Assembly: GCA_902784565.1 (NCBI GenBank)
Contig: CACZVE010000005.1
Location: 1 to 64,000, forward strand
Direction: 5' to 3'
Length of the DNA stretch: 64,000 nt
DNA from: an uncultured Prevotellaceae bacterium
GTDB lineage: Bacteria > Bacteroidota > Bacteroidia > Bacteroidales > Bacteroidaceae
Shown: piece by piece, positions 7,550 to 15,160 of the stretch
Numbering within the stretch: the stretch's first letter is position 1
Layout: each line of letters begins with the position of its first letter
Program-made: the position numbers and the translations under genes
Notes under the pieces: model-generated
Databases searched by the model: none
Told to the model about the DNA's origin: nothing
Seen by the model: only the letters and a program-made list of their open reading frames with translations

Positions 7550-10045
7550 CTACTTCAAACTTGCCAACAGGTTGTTCAAACTATTCTCGTCCTGAATCAA
7601 TACCTCACGGGGTTTTGAGCCCATGGCGACACCAACCAGTCCAGCCTTCTCCAACTGATCCATCAGTCGACCGGCACGGTTGTAACCGATGGCGAACTTA
7701 CGTTGGATGAGAGAGGTCGAGCCGCTCTGTTCACGGACAATCAGACGGGCCGCATCCTCGAACAACGGATCCAGATGCTGCATATCCACATCCTTACCGC
7801 TGCCATCACCCATATCGGCTTCAGGCATGTCAGGTTCTGGCAGTTCAAACGGCATACCGTAACTCTGCTGGTCGGCGATGAAGGTGTTGATGCGTTCTAC
7901 CTCGGGTGTATCGACGAAGGCACACTGCACACGTACAGGTTCTGCGCCGTTCAGGAAGAGCATATCACCACGTCCGATCAACTGCTGGGCGCCTGTACGG
8001 TCCAGGATGGTCTTGGAGTCGATACCGGCACTCACCTTAAAGGCGATACGGGCGGGGAAGTTAGCCTTGATGTTACCCGTAATAATCGTCGTTGTAGGAC
8101 GCTGGGTGGCAATCACCATGTGGATACCTACGGCACGAGCCAACTGGGCGATACGGGCGATAGGCAGTTCTATCTCCTTGCCAGCGGTCATGATCAGGTC
8201 ACCGAACTCATCGATGATCACAACGATATACGGCATAAAACCATGTCCACCGCGTGGCGGAATCTTGCGCTCAATAAATTTCTTGTTGTACTCCTTGATG
8301 TTACGGGCACCCACCTCCTTCAACAGGTCGTAGCGGGTATCCATCAGTTTACAGAGTGAATTCAGCGTACGTACCACTTTCGTCACATCGGTGATGATGG
8401 GATCTGCTTCCTCGTCGGGAATCTTCGCCAGGAAATGGTTGATCAGCGGGTTATAGATCGAGAACTCCACCTTCTTCGGGTCTACGAGCACGATCTTCAG
8501 TTCTGCCGGATGCTTCTTATATAATAAAGAGGTGACGATGGCATTCAGTCCGACCGATTTACCCTGACCCGTGGCACCGGCCACGAGCAGGTGGGGCGCC
8601 TTGGCCAGATCGAACATAAACACCTCGTTGGTGATGGTCTTACCCACAGCACAGGGCAGTTCCATCTGACTCTCCTGGAACTTCTTTGAGTTCAGGATCG
8701 ATTCCATCGACACAATCGACGGCTTGGCATTCGGTACCTCAATTCCCACCGTACCCTTGCCAGGCATCGGTGCGATGATGCGGATACCCAGTGCAGAGAG
8801 GCTCAGGGCGATGTCATCTTCCAGTGAACGGATCTTGGTGATACGCACACCTGGTGCCAGCGTAATCTCATACAGCGTGATGGTTGGACCTACCGTCGCC
8901 TTGATACTCGAAATCTCCACGCCAAAGGTACGCAACACGTCCACGATACGGTTCTTGTTGGCCGTCTGCTCCGCCATGTCGATATAGGGCTTACCGTCGT
9001 TATCGTATTTCTTCAAAAGGTCGAGGGTGGGGTACTTGTAGTTCTCCAAGTCGCGCTTGGGGTCATAGGGCTCCAGATTCTTGTAATTATCGTCGACAAG
9101 GGTTTTGTCGTCGGCCGTCTCTACGTCGCCCTTAGCCACTTCCACCTCGAGGTCGATGTCTTTTCCGGCATCTCCGGATAATCCAGATATTCCGGGTTTT
9201 CCAGATGTCCCGGTTTCTCCGGTATTTCCTGTATCTCCAGCACTCTCGAAGCCTTTGTCATGCACCTTGGGACCATCTTCCGTGAACTCCACCACTTGCT
9301 CTGCGGGGTCATCGAATACGAGTGGGGTGTCCTCGCCTTGTATCTGGCTTTCGTATGAGTCAACCTTCTCTTCGGGATTGTTGTTCGTAATCTTAAATGG
9401 TATCTTCTCGAACAGTTTCGAGGGGTTCAAGATCCGGCGTAGGATATACACCGTTTCGGCACTGATCCAGGTGAGGAAAGCCAGTGCTATCAGGGCCAAC
9501 AGAATGGTGAGGCCGGGGGCACCCGCCAGATTCTCAATCCACTGACAGACATAGATGCCGTGGTCGCCGCCGGGATTGTAGCAGGCATCCTCAAACAGGG
9601 GCGAGAGGAACTTGGCGAAAGTCACGGAAGCCCAGATCATGATGATCATCATCGACAAGAACCATTTCAACAGGTTCACGCGATAGGCCTTGATTAGGTG
9701 TACGCCCAACAGAATCAGGAACAGGGGAATCAGGAATGAAGGCAGTCCGAAGCAACACTTGATGAAATAATGGGATAGGTAGGCACCAAACTTACCGCAG
9801 GTATTGGCAAACACCACCTCGGGATTCATCAGTTCACCCTCGCGGGCCGACTCTATCATCGTCTGGTCTGCCGCACCCGTCGAGAGATACGAGATAAAGG
9901 CGATCAGCATATAGATGGCCAGGGCAATGATGATGAAGCCAACGAATATCCACAGAATCTCGTTAGAGAATATATTCTTTATCCCCAGTGCTTCGCTGAA
10001 ACTAGAGGGCTGACTGGAACGCTTTTCTTTCTTCTTTTTTGCCAT
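7550..10045 (-). CDS. ftsK: DNA translocase FtsK
   Basis: 831 aa from MAKKKKEKRSS (10045); a start 17 codons upstream would lie across the promoter. It pumps chromosome ends to dif sites at the septum. Four N-terminal membrane segments are visible between about residues 35 and 215, then an acidic linker, then the motor with Walker A GATGQGKS and Walker B IVVIIDEFGDL. The C-terminal winged-helix gamma domain is LIVREQSGSTSLIQRKFAIGYNRAGRLMDQLE. The linker contains nine collagen-like G-x-y triplets encoded by a 9-bp DNA repeat (9162-9242), unusual for the family. It heads the run ftsK-lolA-DUF5687. Confidence 0.95.
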   Translation of the reverse strand: MAKKKKEKRSSQPSSFSEALGIKNIFSNEILWIFVGFIIIALAIYMLIAFISYLSTGAADQTMIESAREGELMNPEVVFANTCGKFGAYLSHYFIKCCFGLPSFLIPLFLILLGVHLIKAYRVNLLKWFLSMMIIMIWASVTFAKFLSPLFEDACYNPGGDHGIYVCQWIENLAGAPGLTILLALIALAFLTWISAETVYILRRILNPSKLFEKIPFKITNNNPEEKVDSYESQIQGEDTPLVFDDPAEQVVEFTEDGPKVHDKGFESAGDTGNTGETGTSGKPGISGLSGDAGKDIDLEVEVAKGDVETADDKTLVDDNYKNLEPYDPKRDLENYKYPTLDLLKKYDNDGKPYIDMAEQTANKNRIVDVLRTFGVEISSIKATVGPTITLYEITLAPGVRITKIRSLEDDIALSLSALGIRIIAPMPGKGTVGIEVPNAKPSIVSMESILNSKKFQESQMELPCAVGKTITNEVFMFDLAKAPHLLVAGATGQGKSVGLNAIVTSLLYKKHPAELKIVLVDPKKVEFSIYNPLINHFLAKIPDEEADPIITDVTKVVRTLNSLCKLMDTRYDLLKEVGARNIKEYNKKFIERKIPPRGGHGFMPYIVVIIDEFGDLIMTAGKEIELPIARIAQLARAVGIHMVIATQRPTTTIITGNIKANFPARIAFKVSAGIDSKTILDRTGAQQLIGRGDMLFLNGAEPVRVQCAFVDTPEVERINTFIADQQSYGMPFELPEPDMPEADMGDGSGKDVDMQHLDPLFEDAARLIVREQSGSTSLIQRKFAIGYNRAGRLMDQLEKAGLVGVAMGSKPREVLIQDENSLNNLLASLK
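9162..9242 (-). repeat. nine 9-bp tandem units inside ftsK (collagen-like linker)
   Basis: On the coding strand the units include ACAGGAAAT, ACCGGAGAA, TCTGGAAAA, CCCGGAATA and TCCGGAGAT (consensus nCCGGAnan). They are read as (T/S/P/A)-G-x triplets in the FtsK linker. The same DNA unit appears in ileS at 36491-36536 in another reading frame. Confidence 0.85.
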
Positions 10046-10073
10046 AATCAAACAACATTTCCGAATTTTCGTG

Positions 10074-10081
10074 CAAAAGTA
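10074..10081 (-). promoter_or_regulatory. -7 box for ftsK
   Basis: The minus strand reads TACTTTTG followed by CACG, 28 bp before the ftsK ATG at 10045. No clear TTTG -33 box is visible. Confidence 0.55.
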
Positions 10082-10124
10082 ACTGAAAAATCCCACATTT
10101 CATCATCTTTTACCGATTTTTTTG

Positions 10125-10132
10125 TAATTTTG
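10125..10132 (+). promoter_or_regulatory. -7 box for the exonuclease-rlmI-tilS run
   Basis: TAATTTTG preceded by a T-tract and followed by CACC, 10 bp before the ATG at 10143, which implies a very short leader. The T-tract plus G-TAAnTTTGC pattern recurs at 27753, 48975 and 53031. Confidence 0.6.
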
Positions 10133-10142
10133 CACCTTGATA

Positions 10143-10829
10143 ATGAAAAAGATCATCTATAACCGGTTTGCAAAAGACTGGATGGCGGAACTTCCAAAGG
10201 TCACATATGACAAAAAGATATTTGTCATCGTGGCACCTGAGCAGACGGAAAAAGCCGTCGACTACCTGCTATCTATGCCTATTCTCGGTGTTGACACCGA
10301 GACCAGACCGTCGTTTTCCAAGAAACAACAGTTCAAGTGTTCGCTCCTGCAAGTGGCCACACACCATAACTGTTTCCTCTTCCGTTTGAACTATACAGGC
10401 ATGACACCTGCCATCATTCGACTGTTGGAAGATACGAGCGTACCTAAGGTAGGACTCTCCTGGCACGACGACATTGCATCCCTCAAACGACTCTGCCCTT
10501 TTGAACCGGGTTGGTTCATCGATATTCAGGACCACATGCGGGAGATCGGCATTGAGGACCTGAGTCTGCAGAAACTCTACGCCAATCTCTTCAATGAGCG
10601 TATCAGTAAGACGGAACGCCTCTCCAACTGGGAGCGTGACGTGCTGACGCCCAAGCAACAACAGTATGCTGCCATCGATGCCTGGGCATGTATCCAACTC
10701 TATGAGGAACTGTTGCGCCTGGAGGAAACCGGTGACTATGAACTGCATGCATTGGAGATGGAACTAGAAATCGAAGAAGACTTTAGGATATATGAAGAAC
10801 TTGCAACTCAAAAGGAACAAAGAGGATAG
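10143..10829 (+). CDS. DEDDy 3'-5' exonuclease (RNase D-like)
   Basis: 228 aa. Exo I is GVDTETRP with D51 and E53; Exo II is SWHDDIASL (D109/D110); Exo III is QYAAIDAWAC with Y175 and D179, the DEDDy arrangement of RNase D and WRN-type nucleases. It lacks the HRDC domain of full RNase D. The substrate (structured RNA or DNA) cannot be told. The ATG at 10143 is preferred over an in-frame TTG at 10137. It overlaps rlmI by 38 bp, so it is co-transcribed with genes of RNA maturation, which favours an RNA role. Confidence 0.85.
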   Translation: MKKIIYNRFAKDWMAELPKVTYDKKIFVIVAPEQTEKAVDYLLSMPILGVDTETRPSFSKKQQFKCSLLQVATHHNCFLFRLNYTGMTPAIIRLLEDTSVPKVGLSWHDDIASLKRLCPFEPGWFIDIQDHMREIGIEDLSLQKLYANLFNERISKTERLSNWERDVLTPKQQQYAAIDAWACIQLYEELLRLEETGDYELHALEMELEIEEDFRIYEELATQKEQRG

Positions 10830-11961
10830 TCTCCTGCGCTTCCATCCGTGGGTGTTCTCTGGAGCCATCCAAAAAGCCGACGATGACCTTTTTGAAGGCG
10901 AAGTGGTCAGGGTGGTCAGTAGCGATGGCACCTTCATGGCTGTGGGCCACTATCAGGCCGGTTCCATTGCCGTCCGCATCCTGTCGTTTCACGATGTGGC
11001 GATCGACGACCGGTTCTGGTATGCTCGTCTGGAGTCTGCCCTCAAGATGCGTATCGCCATCGGCATGGCCGACAATCCGCAGAACAACACCTATCGTCTG
11101 GTACATGGCGAGGGCGACCTGTTGCCGGGACTCATCATTGATGTCTATGGCAAGACTGCCGTCATGCAGGCGCATAGCATCGGCATGCACCTGAGTCGCG
11201 TCCAGATTGCTGAACAATTGGCCAAGGTGATGGGCTCCCGCATCGAGAACATCTATTATAAGAGTGAGACCACGTTGCCCTTTATGGATCATATGGAGAA
11301 CGGTTTTCTCTATGGCGGCTCGCAGGAGAACACGGCAATAGAGAACGGTCTGATGTTCTATGTCGACTGGTTGCACGGCCAGAAGACGGGTTTCTTCGTG
11401 GATCAGCGCGAGAACCGTTCGCTGCTGGAGAAATATGCCCGAGGCAAACGGGTACTGAATATGTTCTGTTATACAGGCGGTTTCTCGTTCTATGCCATGC
11501 GGGGTGGAGCCACACTGGTCCATTCCGTCGATAGTAGTGCCAAGGCCATTGAACTTACCAACCGCAATGTGCAGTTGAACTTCCCCGGCGACCCTCGTCA
11601 CCAAGCTTTCTGCGAAGATGCCTTCAAGTTCCTTGATTCCATTGATGACTACGACTTGATCATCTTAGACCCTCCGGCTTTCGCCAAGCATCGTGGTGCC
11701 TTGCACAACGCCTTGAAGGGTTATACCCGTCTCAACAATAAGGCCTTCCAGAAGATCAAGCCTGGCGGCATCCTTTTCACGTTCAGTTGTTCACAGGTGG
11801 TTACGAAGGATCATTTCCGCAATGCTGTCTTTACGGCGGCGGCCCAGGCCGGTCGTAAGGTACGCATCCTGCACCAACTGCACCAGCCTGCCGACCATCC
11901 CATCAATATCTATCATCCCGAGGGCGAATACCTCAAAGGCCTTGTCCTGTATGTTGAATAA
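10792..11961 (+). CDS. rlmI: class I rRNA large-subunit methyltransferase, RlmI family
   Basis: 389 aa. An N-terminal PUA-type domain (about 1-80, with RFHPWVFSGAI) precedes a Rossmann methyltransferase with motif I NMFCYTGGFSFYAMRGGA and motif IV DLIILDPPAFAK. RlmI methylates C1962 of 23S rRNA to m5C using SAM. The PUA domain followed by the YTGGFS and DPPAF motifs is characteristic. It overlaps the exonuclease upstream and tilS downstream (11 bp), so it is one transcription and translation unit. Confidence 0.9.
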   Translation: MKNLQLKRNKEDSLLRFHPWVFSGAIQKADDDLFEGEVVRVVSSDGTFMAVGHYQAGSIAVRILSFHDVAIDDRFWYARLESALKMRIAIGMADNPQNNTYRLVHGEGDLLPGLIIDVYGKTAVMQAHSIGMHLSRVQIAEQLAKVMGSRIENIYYKSETTLPFMDHMENGFLYGGSQENTAIENGLMFYVDWLHGQKTGFFVDQRENRSLLEKYARGKRVLNMFCYTGGFSFYAMRGGATLVHSVDSSAKAIELTNRNVQLNFPGDPRHQAFCEDAFKFLDSIDDYDLIILDPPAFAKHRGALHNALKGYTRLNNKAFQKIKPGGILFTFSCSQVVTKDHFRNAVFTAAAQAGRKVRILHQLHQPADHPINIYHPEGEYLKGLVLYVE

Positions 11962-13282
11962 AGTAGCCGATTTCATCGCGAAGCATTCGCTGCTTTCTCC
12001 CGCTGGTCTCCATCTCGTGGCCGTCAGTGGGGGTGCCGACAGTGTGGCCTTGTTGCTTATTCTGAAGCAACTGGACTATCATATCGAGGCCGTTCACTGT
12101 AATTTTCACCTGCGTGACGAGGAGTCTGACCGTGATGAGATTTTCGTGAAAAAACTCTGTAGTGAACATAATATTCCACTTCATCTAATTCACTTTGATA
12201 CAGTCGAATATGCATCAGCTCATCAAGTAAGTATTGAGATGGCTGCCCGCCAACTGCGCTACCAGTATTTCGAGCAGTTACGACAGGATATCGGGGCAGA
12301 GACCATCTGCGTTGCCCATCACCGTGATGATGCCGTTGAAACCCTCTTGATGAACCTGATGCGTGGAGCCGGCATCCATGGTCTCACCGGCATCCATCCC
12401 AAGAACGGCTTTGTGGTACGTCCCTTGCTGGGTGTCAGTCGTCGGGACATTGAAGACTACCTTCGTGAACGTGGACAGACCTATGTCATCGATTCCACCA
12501 ATCTCCAGCCCAATGTGCTCCGCAACAAAATCCGTCTACAACTCCTGCCGCTCTTCGAAGACATTTATCCCGGTTCCACCGAGAATATCGCTCGTTCTGC
12601 GTATTACCTCTCTGAAGCTGAAAGAGTCTACAATGCCTATTTCCAAGGTAATCAACTCCCCTCATCCTGGGAGGAAGGGTGCCCGCAGGGCGGAGTGGAG
12701 AAGAAAAATTCTGTCCTCACATCTCCATCGCCCCTCTGCACCCTCCACGAAACCCTTTCCCCCCTTGGCTTCAACCGCGATCAAATCGAACAAATCCTTG
12801 CCTGTCTGTCAGGCGAGTCGGGTAGGGTGTTCACCTCCCTCACCCATACCCTGGTCATCGACCGCCAGTCGCTCATCGTTGAGCCCATTCGCGAACCGAT
12901 GAAACCGTTGGTTATTCCAGAACCAGGCACGTATCGTCTCGATGAAACCACCAAAATCCACGTGGAAGGATCAAAAATAGACACCAGTATCAGTCGCGAT
13001 CCGCATGTCGCCACCCTCGATGCATCCAAGGTACGTTTCCCGCTGACTCTCCGTACGGTGCAGGAGGGCGACCGTTTCCAACCTTTCGGCATGAATGGTC
13101 AGAAACTGGTCAGTGACTTCCTCACCGACCAGAAACGGAACATCCTTCAGAAGCGCAGTCAACTGGTGCTCGCCGATGCCTCCGGCACCATCGTCTGGCT
13201 CGTCGGCCTCCGTGTGGCACAACCCTTCTGCATCACTGAATCTACCACCTCTGTGTTGAAAATAAATTATAATAAGGAATAA
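11951..13282 (+). CDS. tilS: tRNA(Ile)-lysidine synthetase
   Basis: 443 aa from the ATG at 11951 (MLNKVADFIAKH). It converts C34 of tRNA-Ile(CAU) to lysidine. The PP-loop VAVSGGADS (23-31) and HCNFHLRDEESDRDE with AARQLRYQYF belong to the N-terminal ATP-PPase domain; the C-terminal TilS_C domain holds LRTVQEGDRFQPFGMNGQKLVSDFLTDQK. Between them a stretch of about 33 residues (QLPSSWEEG... to ...LCTLHETL) is encoded by an imperfect palindromic DNA element (12656-12753) and looks inserted in frame. It overlaps rlmI by 11 bp. Confidence 0.93.
   Translation: MLNKVADFIAKHSLLSPAGLHLVAVSGGADSVALLLILKQLDYHIEAVHCNFHLRDEESDRDEIFVKKLCSEHNIPLHLIHFDTVEYASAHQVSIEMAARQLRYQYFEQLRQDIGAETICVAHHRDDAVETLLMNLMRGAGIHGLTGIHPKNGFVVRPLLGVSRRDIEDYLRERGQTYVIDSTNLQPNVLRNKIRLQLLPLFEDIYPGSTENIARSAYYLSEAERVYNAYFQGNQLPSSWEEGCPQGGVEKKNSVLTSPSPLCTLHETLSPLGFNRDQIEQILACLSGESGRVFTSLTHTLVIDRQSLIVEPIREPMKPLVIPEPGTYRLDETTKIHVEGSKIDTSISRDPHVATLDASKVRFPLTLRTVQEGDRFQPFGMNGQKLVSDFLTDQKRNILQKRSQLVLADASGTIVWLVGLRVAQPFCITESTTSVLKINYNKE
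12656..12753. repeat. palindromic element inserted in frame in tilS
   Basis: The left arm AGGGTGCCCGCAGGGCGGAG and the inverse of the right arm (AGGGTGC...GGGCGATGGAG) pair imperfectly over about 22-25 nt. The left end starts CTCCCCTCATCCTGGGAGG; the same CTCCCCTCAT..TGG head opens the intergenic palindrome at 43570. The element keeps the tilS frame open and supplies about 33 residues of low-complexity protein. Confidence 0.75.
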
Positions 13283-13285
13283 ACA

Positions 13286-14386
13286 ATGGAAAAGAAAGTG
13301 ACACTTGACCCACATGGGGAGATGCTGATGGAACAGTTCCGCGAACTGTTACCCACGCTGAATCAGTTGGCCAAGGAGGCCAACGACCAGTTACTACGTG
13401 CGATACGCGAACAGGGCATCTATGTGACAGGCATCGAATGCAGGGTGAAGGCCGAGCACTCGCTGGCCGGAAAACTGGAAGTGAAAGGTACGAAGTATAA
13501 GTCTATTGAGGATGTGACCGACCTGGTGGGACTGCGCGTGATCACTTTCTATACCGACGAGGTAGACAAGGTGGCTGTCATTGCCAAACGTATCTTCGAC
13601 ATCGACTGGCAGGAAAGTGTCGACAAACGAAAGCACCAACTTGACCGTTTTGGTTACAACTCCCTCCACTACATCTGTCGGCTGAAATCAGGCAGTCCCC
13701 GTTTCGAATTGCAGATGCGCACGGCCCTGCAACATGTATGGTCGACCATCGAGCACGATATCGGCTACAAGGGCGAGATCAAGTTGCCCAATGAGTACAA
13801 GCGTCAGTTCAGCCGTCTCGCAGGCATGTTGGAACTGGTTGACGACGAGTTCAGCCGTCTCCGTACCACTATCACCGACTACCGGCGACAGATACAATCG
13901 TTGGTAAAGAGCGGACAACTCGACGATGTGCCGCTGTCGGGTGACTCGTTCCGTAGTTTTCTCGAACTACATCCATTCGACCGCCTGAACAAGCGTATTG
14001 CCGCCGTCAATCAGGCCGAGATTTACCCTGTCTCAATGATGCCATACCTGCCGTTGCTTGAGTCTTTTGGACTGGAGACGCTCGGTGACGTACATCGTTT
14101 CATGGAGAACAACAGCGAAGAAGCCTACCAACTGGCCGTCTCGCAACTGGCTGTCACAGACCTCGACATCCTCTCGTCGAGTACCGCCCTGCAGCACCTC
14201 TGCTTGGTGCATGTCCTGAAGAACGATGGTGGACGCAAGGGTTTGAAGTTTGTCTACGACACCATCAATGGCGAGAACGATGCCAACGAGATGCTCGCAG
14301 AGATGATGCTGGATCAGGCCAAGACCTTGTCATTCATGCAAGACAAAAAGGACGGTTCATCGTCCGGTGGCGGTGAAACCAAATAG
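13286..14386 (+). CDS. GTP pyrophosphokinase-type small alarmone synthetase
   Basis: 366 aa. The RelA/SpoT nucleotidyltransferase core runs from about residue 45 to 175 with RVKAEHSLAGKLE, DVTDLVGLRVITFY, DRFGYNSLHYI and FELQMRTALQHVWSTIEHDIGYK. There is no HD, TGS or ACT domain. The remaining about 190 residues are a C-terminal extension I cannot assign. It should make (p)ppGpp-type alarmones in the cytosol. It follows tilS by 3 bp, so its expression is tied to a tRNA/rRNA maturation run. A second, long RelA with a degenerate hydrolase domain lies at 43662-45734. Confidence 0.85.
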   Translation: MEKKVTLDPHGEMLMEQFRELLPTLNQLAKEANDQLLRAIREQGIYVTGIECRVKAEHSLAGKLEVKGTKYKSIEDVTDLVGLRVITFYTDEVDKVAVIAKRIFDIDWQESVDKRKHQLDRFGYNSLHYICRLKSGSPRFELQMRTALQHVWSTIEHDIGYKGEIKLPNEYKRQFSRLAGMLELVDDEFSRLRTTITDYRRQIQSLVKSGQLDDVPLSGDSFRSFLELHPFDRLNKRIAAVNQAEIYPVSMMPYLPLLESFGLETLGDVHRFMENNSEEAYQLAVSQLAVTDLDILSSSTALQHLCLVHVLKNDGGRKGLKFVYDTINGENDANEMLAEMMLDQAKTLSFMQDKKDGSSSGGGETK

Positions 14387-14396
14387 TAATGATCAG

Positions 14397-14433
14397 AAAA
14401 AAGCCGAGAGTTTGTGGACTCTCGGCTTTTGCT
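14397..14433. terminator. bidirectional intrinsic terminator
   Basis: GCCGAGAGT, loop TTGTGG, ACTCTCGGC forms a 9-bp perfect stem flanked by A-rich sequence on the left and TTTTGCTTT on the right. It separates the convergent alarmone synthetase and DUF4890 genes. Confidence 0.85.
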
Positions 14434-14450
14434 TTATGAATGACTATTGA

Positions 14451-14954
14451 TTATAAGTTCTGAGGACGGGGACCGCGCTGACCGCCACCGAAACCGCCAC
14501 GGCCACCGCGCTGACGACGGTTCTTCTGATCCTCCTGATACTGTTTGAACTGCTCGGGAGTCATGATCTTCTCCAATTCGGCATCATACTCCTTCTGAGC
14601 CTCCTCGCGCTTTTTGCGAGCCTCTTCCATCTGTGCGCGCTGCTCCTCGGTGAGTTCAGGCATCTGACCACCCTGACCGAAGCCACCACCAGGACCTCCC
14701 TGGCCCATGCCGCCACCACGACGACCGCCGCCAAAGCCACCGAAGCCGCCCATCAGACGATCGTTATACTTCTTGTTGAGTTCGAGCAACTGCTTGGCCT
14801 GATCGGCATTCAGTTTGTACTGTTCAACGGTGCGGTCGGTACGCATCTGAATCATCTGCTCGGGGTCGAACTGACCACCACCGAAACCACCCTGTGCGAA
14901 GGCTGCTGCACTCATCATAAAGGCTGCTGCCAATGTCATCAAAAACTTTTTCAT
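14451..14954 (-). CDS. Gly-rich periplasmic protein, DUF4890-type
   Basis: 167 aa with a clear signal peptide, MKKFLMTLAAAFMMSAAAFAQ. The mature part has a DUF4890/Spy-like helical pattern (EQYKLNADQAKQLLELNKKYNDRL; ELTEEQRAQMEEARKKREEAQKEYDAELEKIMTPEQF) broken by Gly-rich loops (GGFGGFGGGRRGGGMGQGG) and an RGGRGGFGGG C-terminus. The function of DUF4890 is unknown; a periplasmic chaperone-like role is only a guess from the Spy-like helices. It is divergent from the outer-membrane protein at 15161, which has matching Gly-rich tracts, so the two may act together. Confidence 0.75.
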   Translation of the reverse strand: MKKFLMTLAAAFMMSAAAFAQGGFGGGQFDPEQMIQMRTDRTVEQYKLNADQAKQLLELNKKYNDRLMGGFGGFGGGRRGGGMGQGGPGGGFGQGGQMPELTEEQRAQMEEARKKREEAQKEYDAELEKIMTPEQFKQYQEDQKNRRQRGGRGGFGGGQRGPRPQNL

Positions 14955-15160
14955 TTTCTTTTGGTTTTAAATGTTATACTTGATTGTGAAATTAAATGTC
15001 CAACTGACACTTTGACCTTGAAAAATGGAAAGGGTTTAATCCTGAAATGATAAAATATGTTATCAAAGCGCACTTGTCTTAGACAAAAATTAAACTTCTT
15101 ACCTAAAAAAAGGTCAAAAAGACAGAAAACAGGATTCATAGACCCTATAGATTAAGATTA

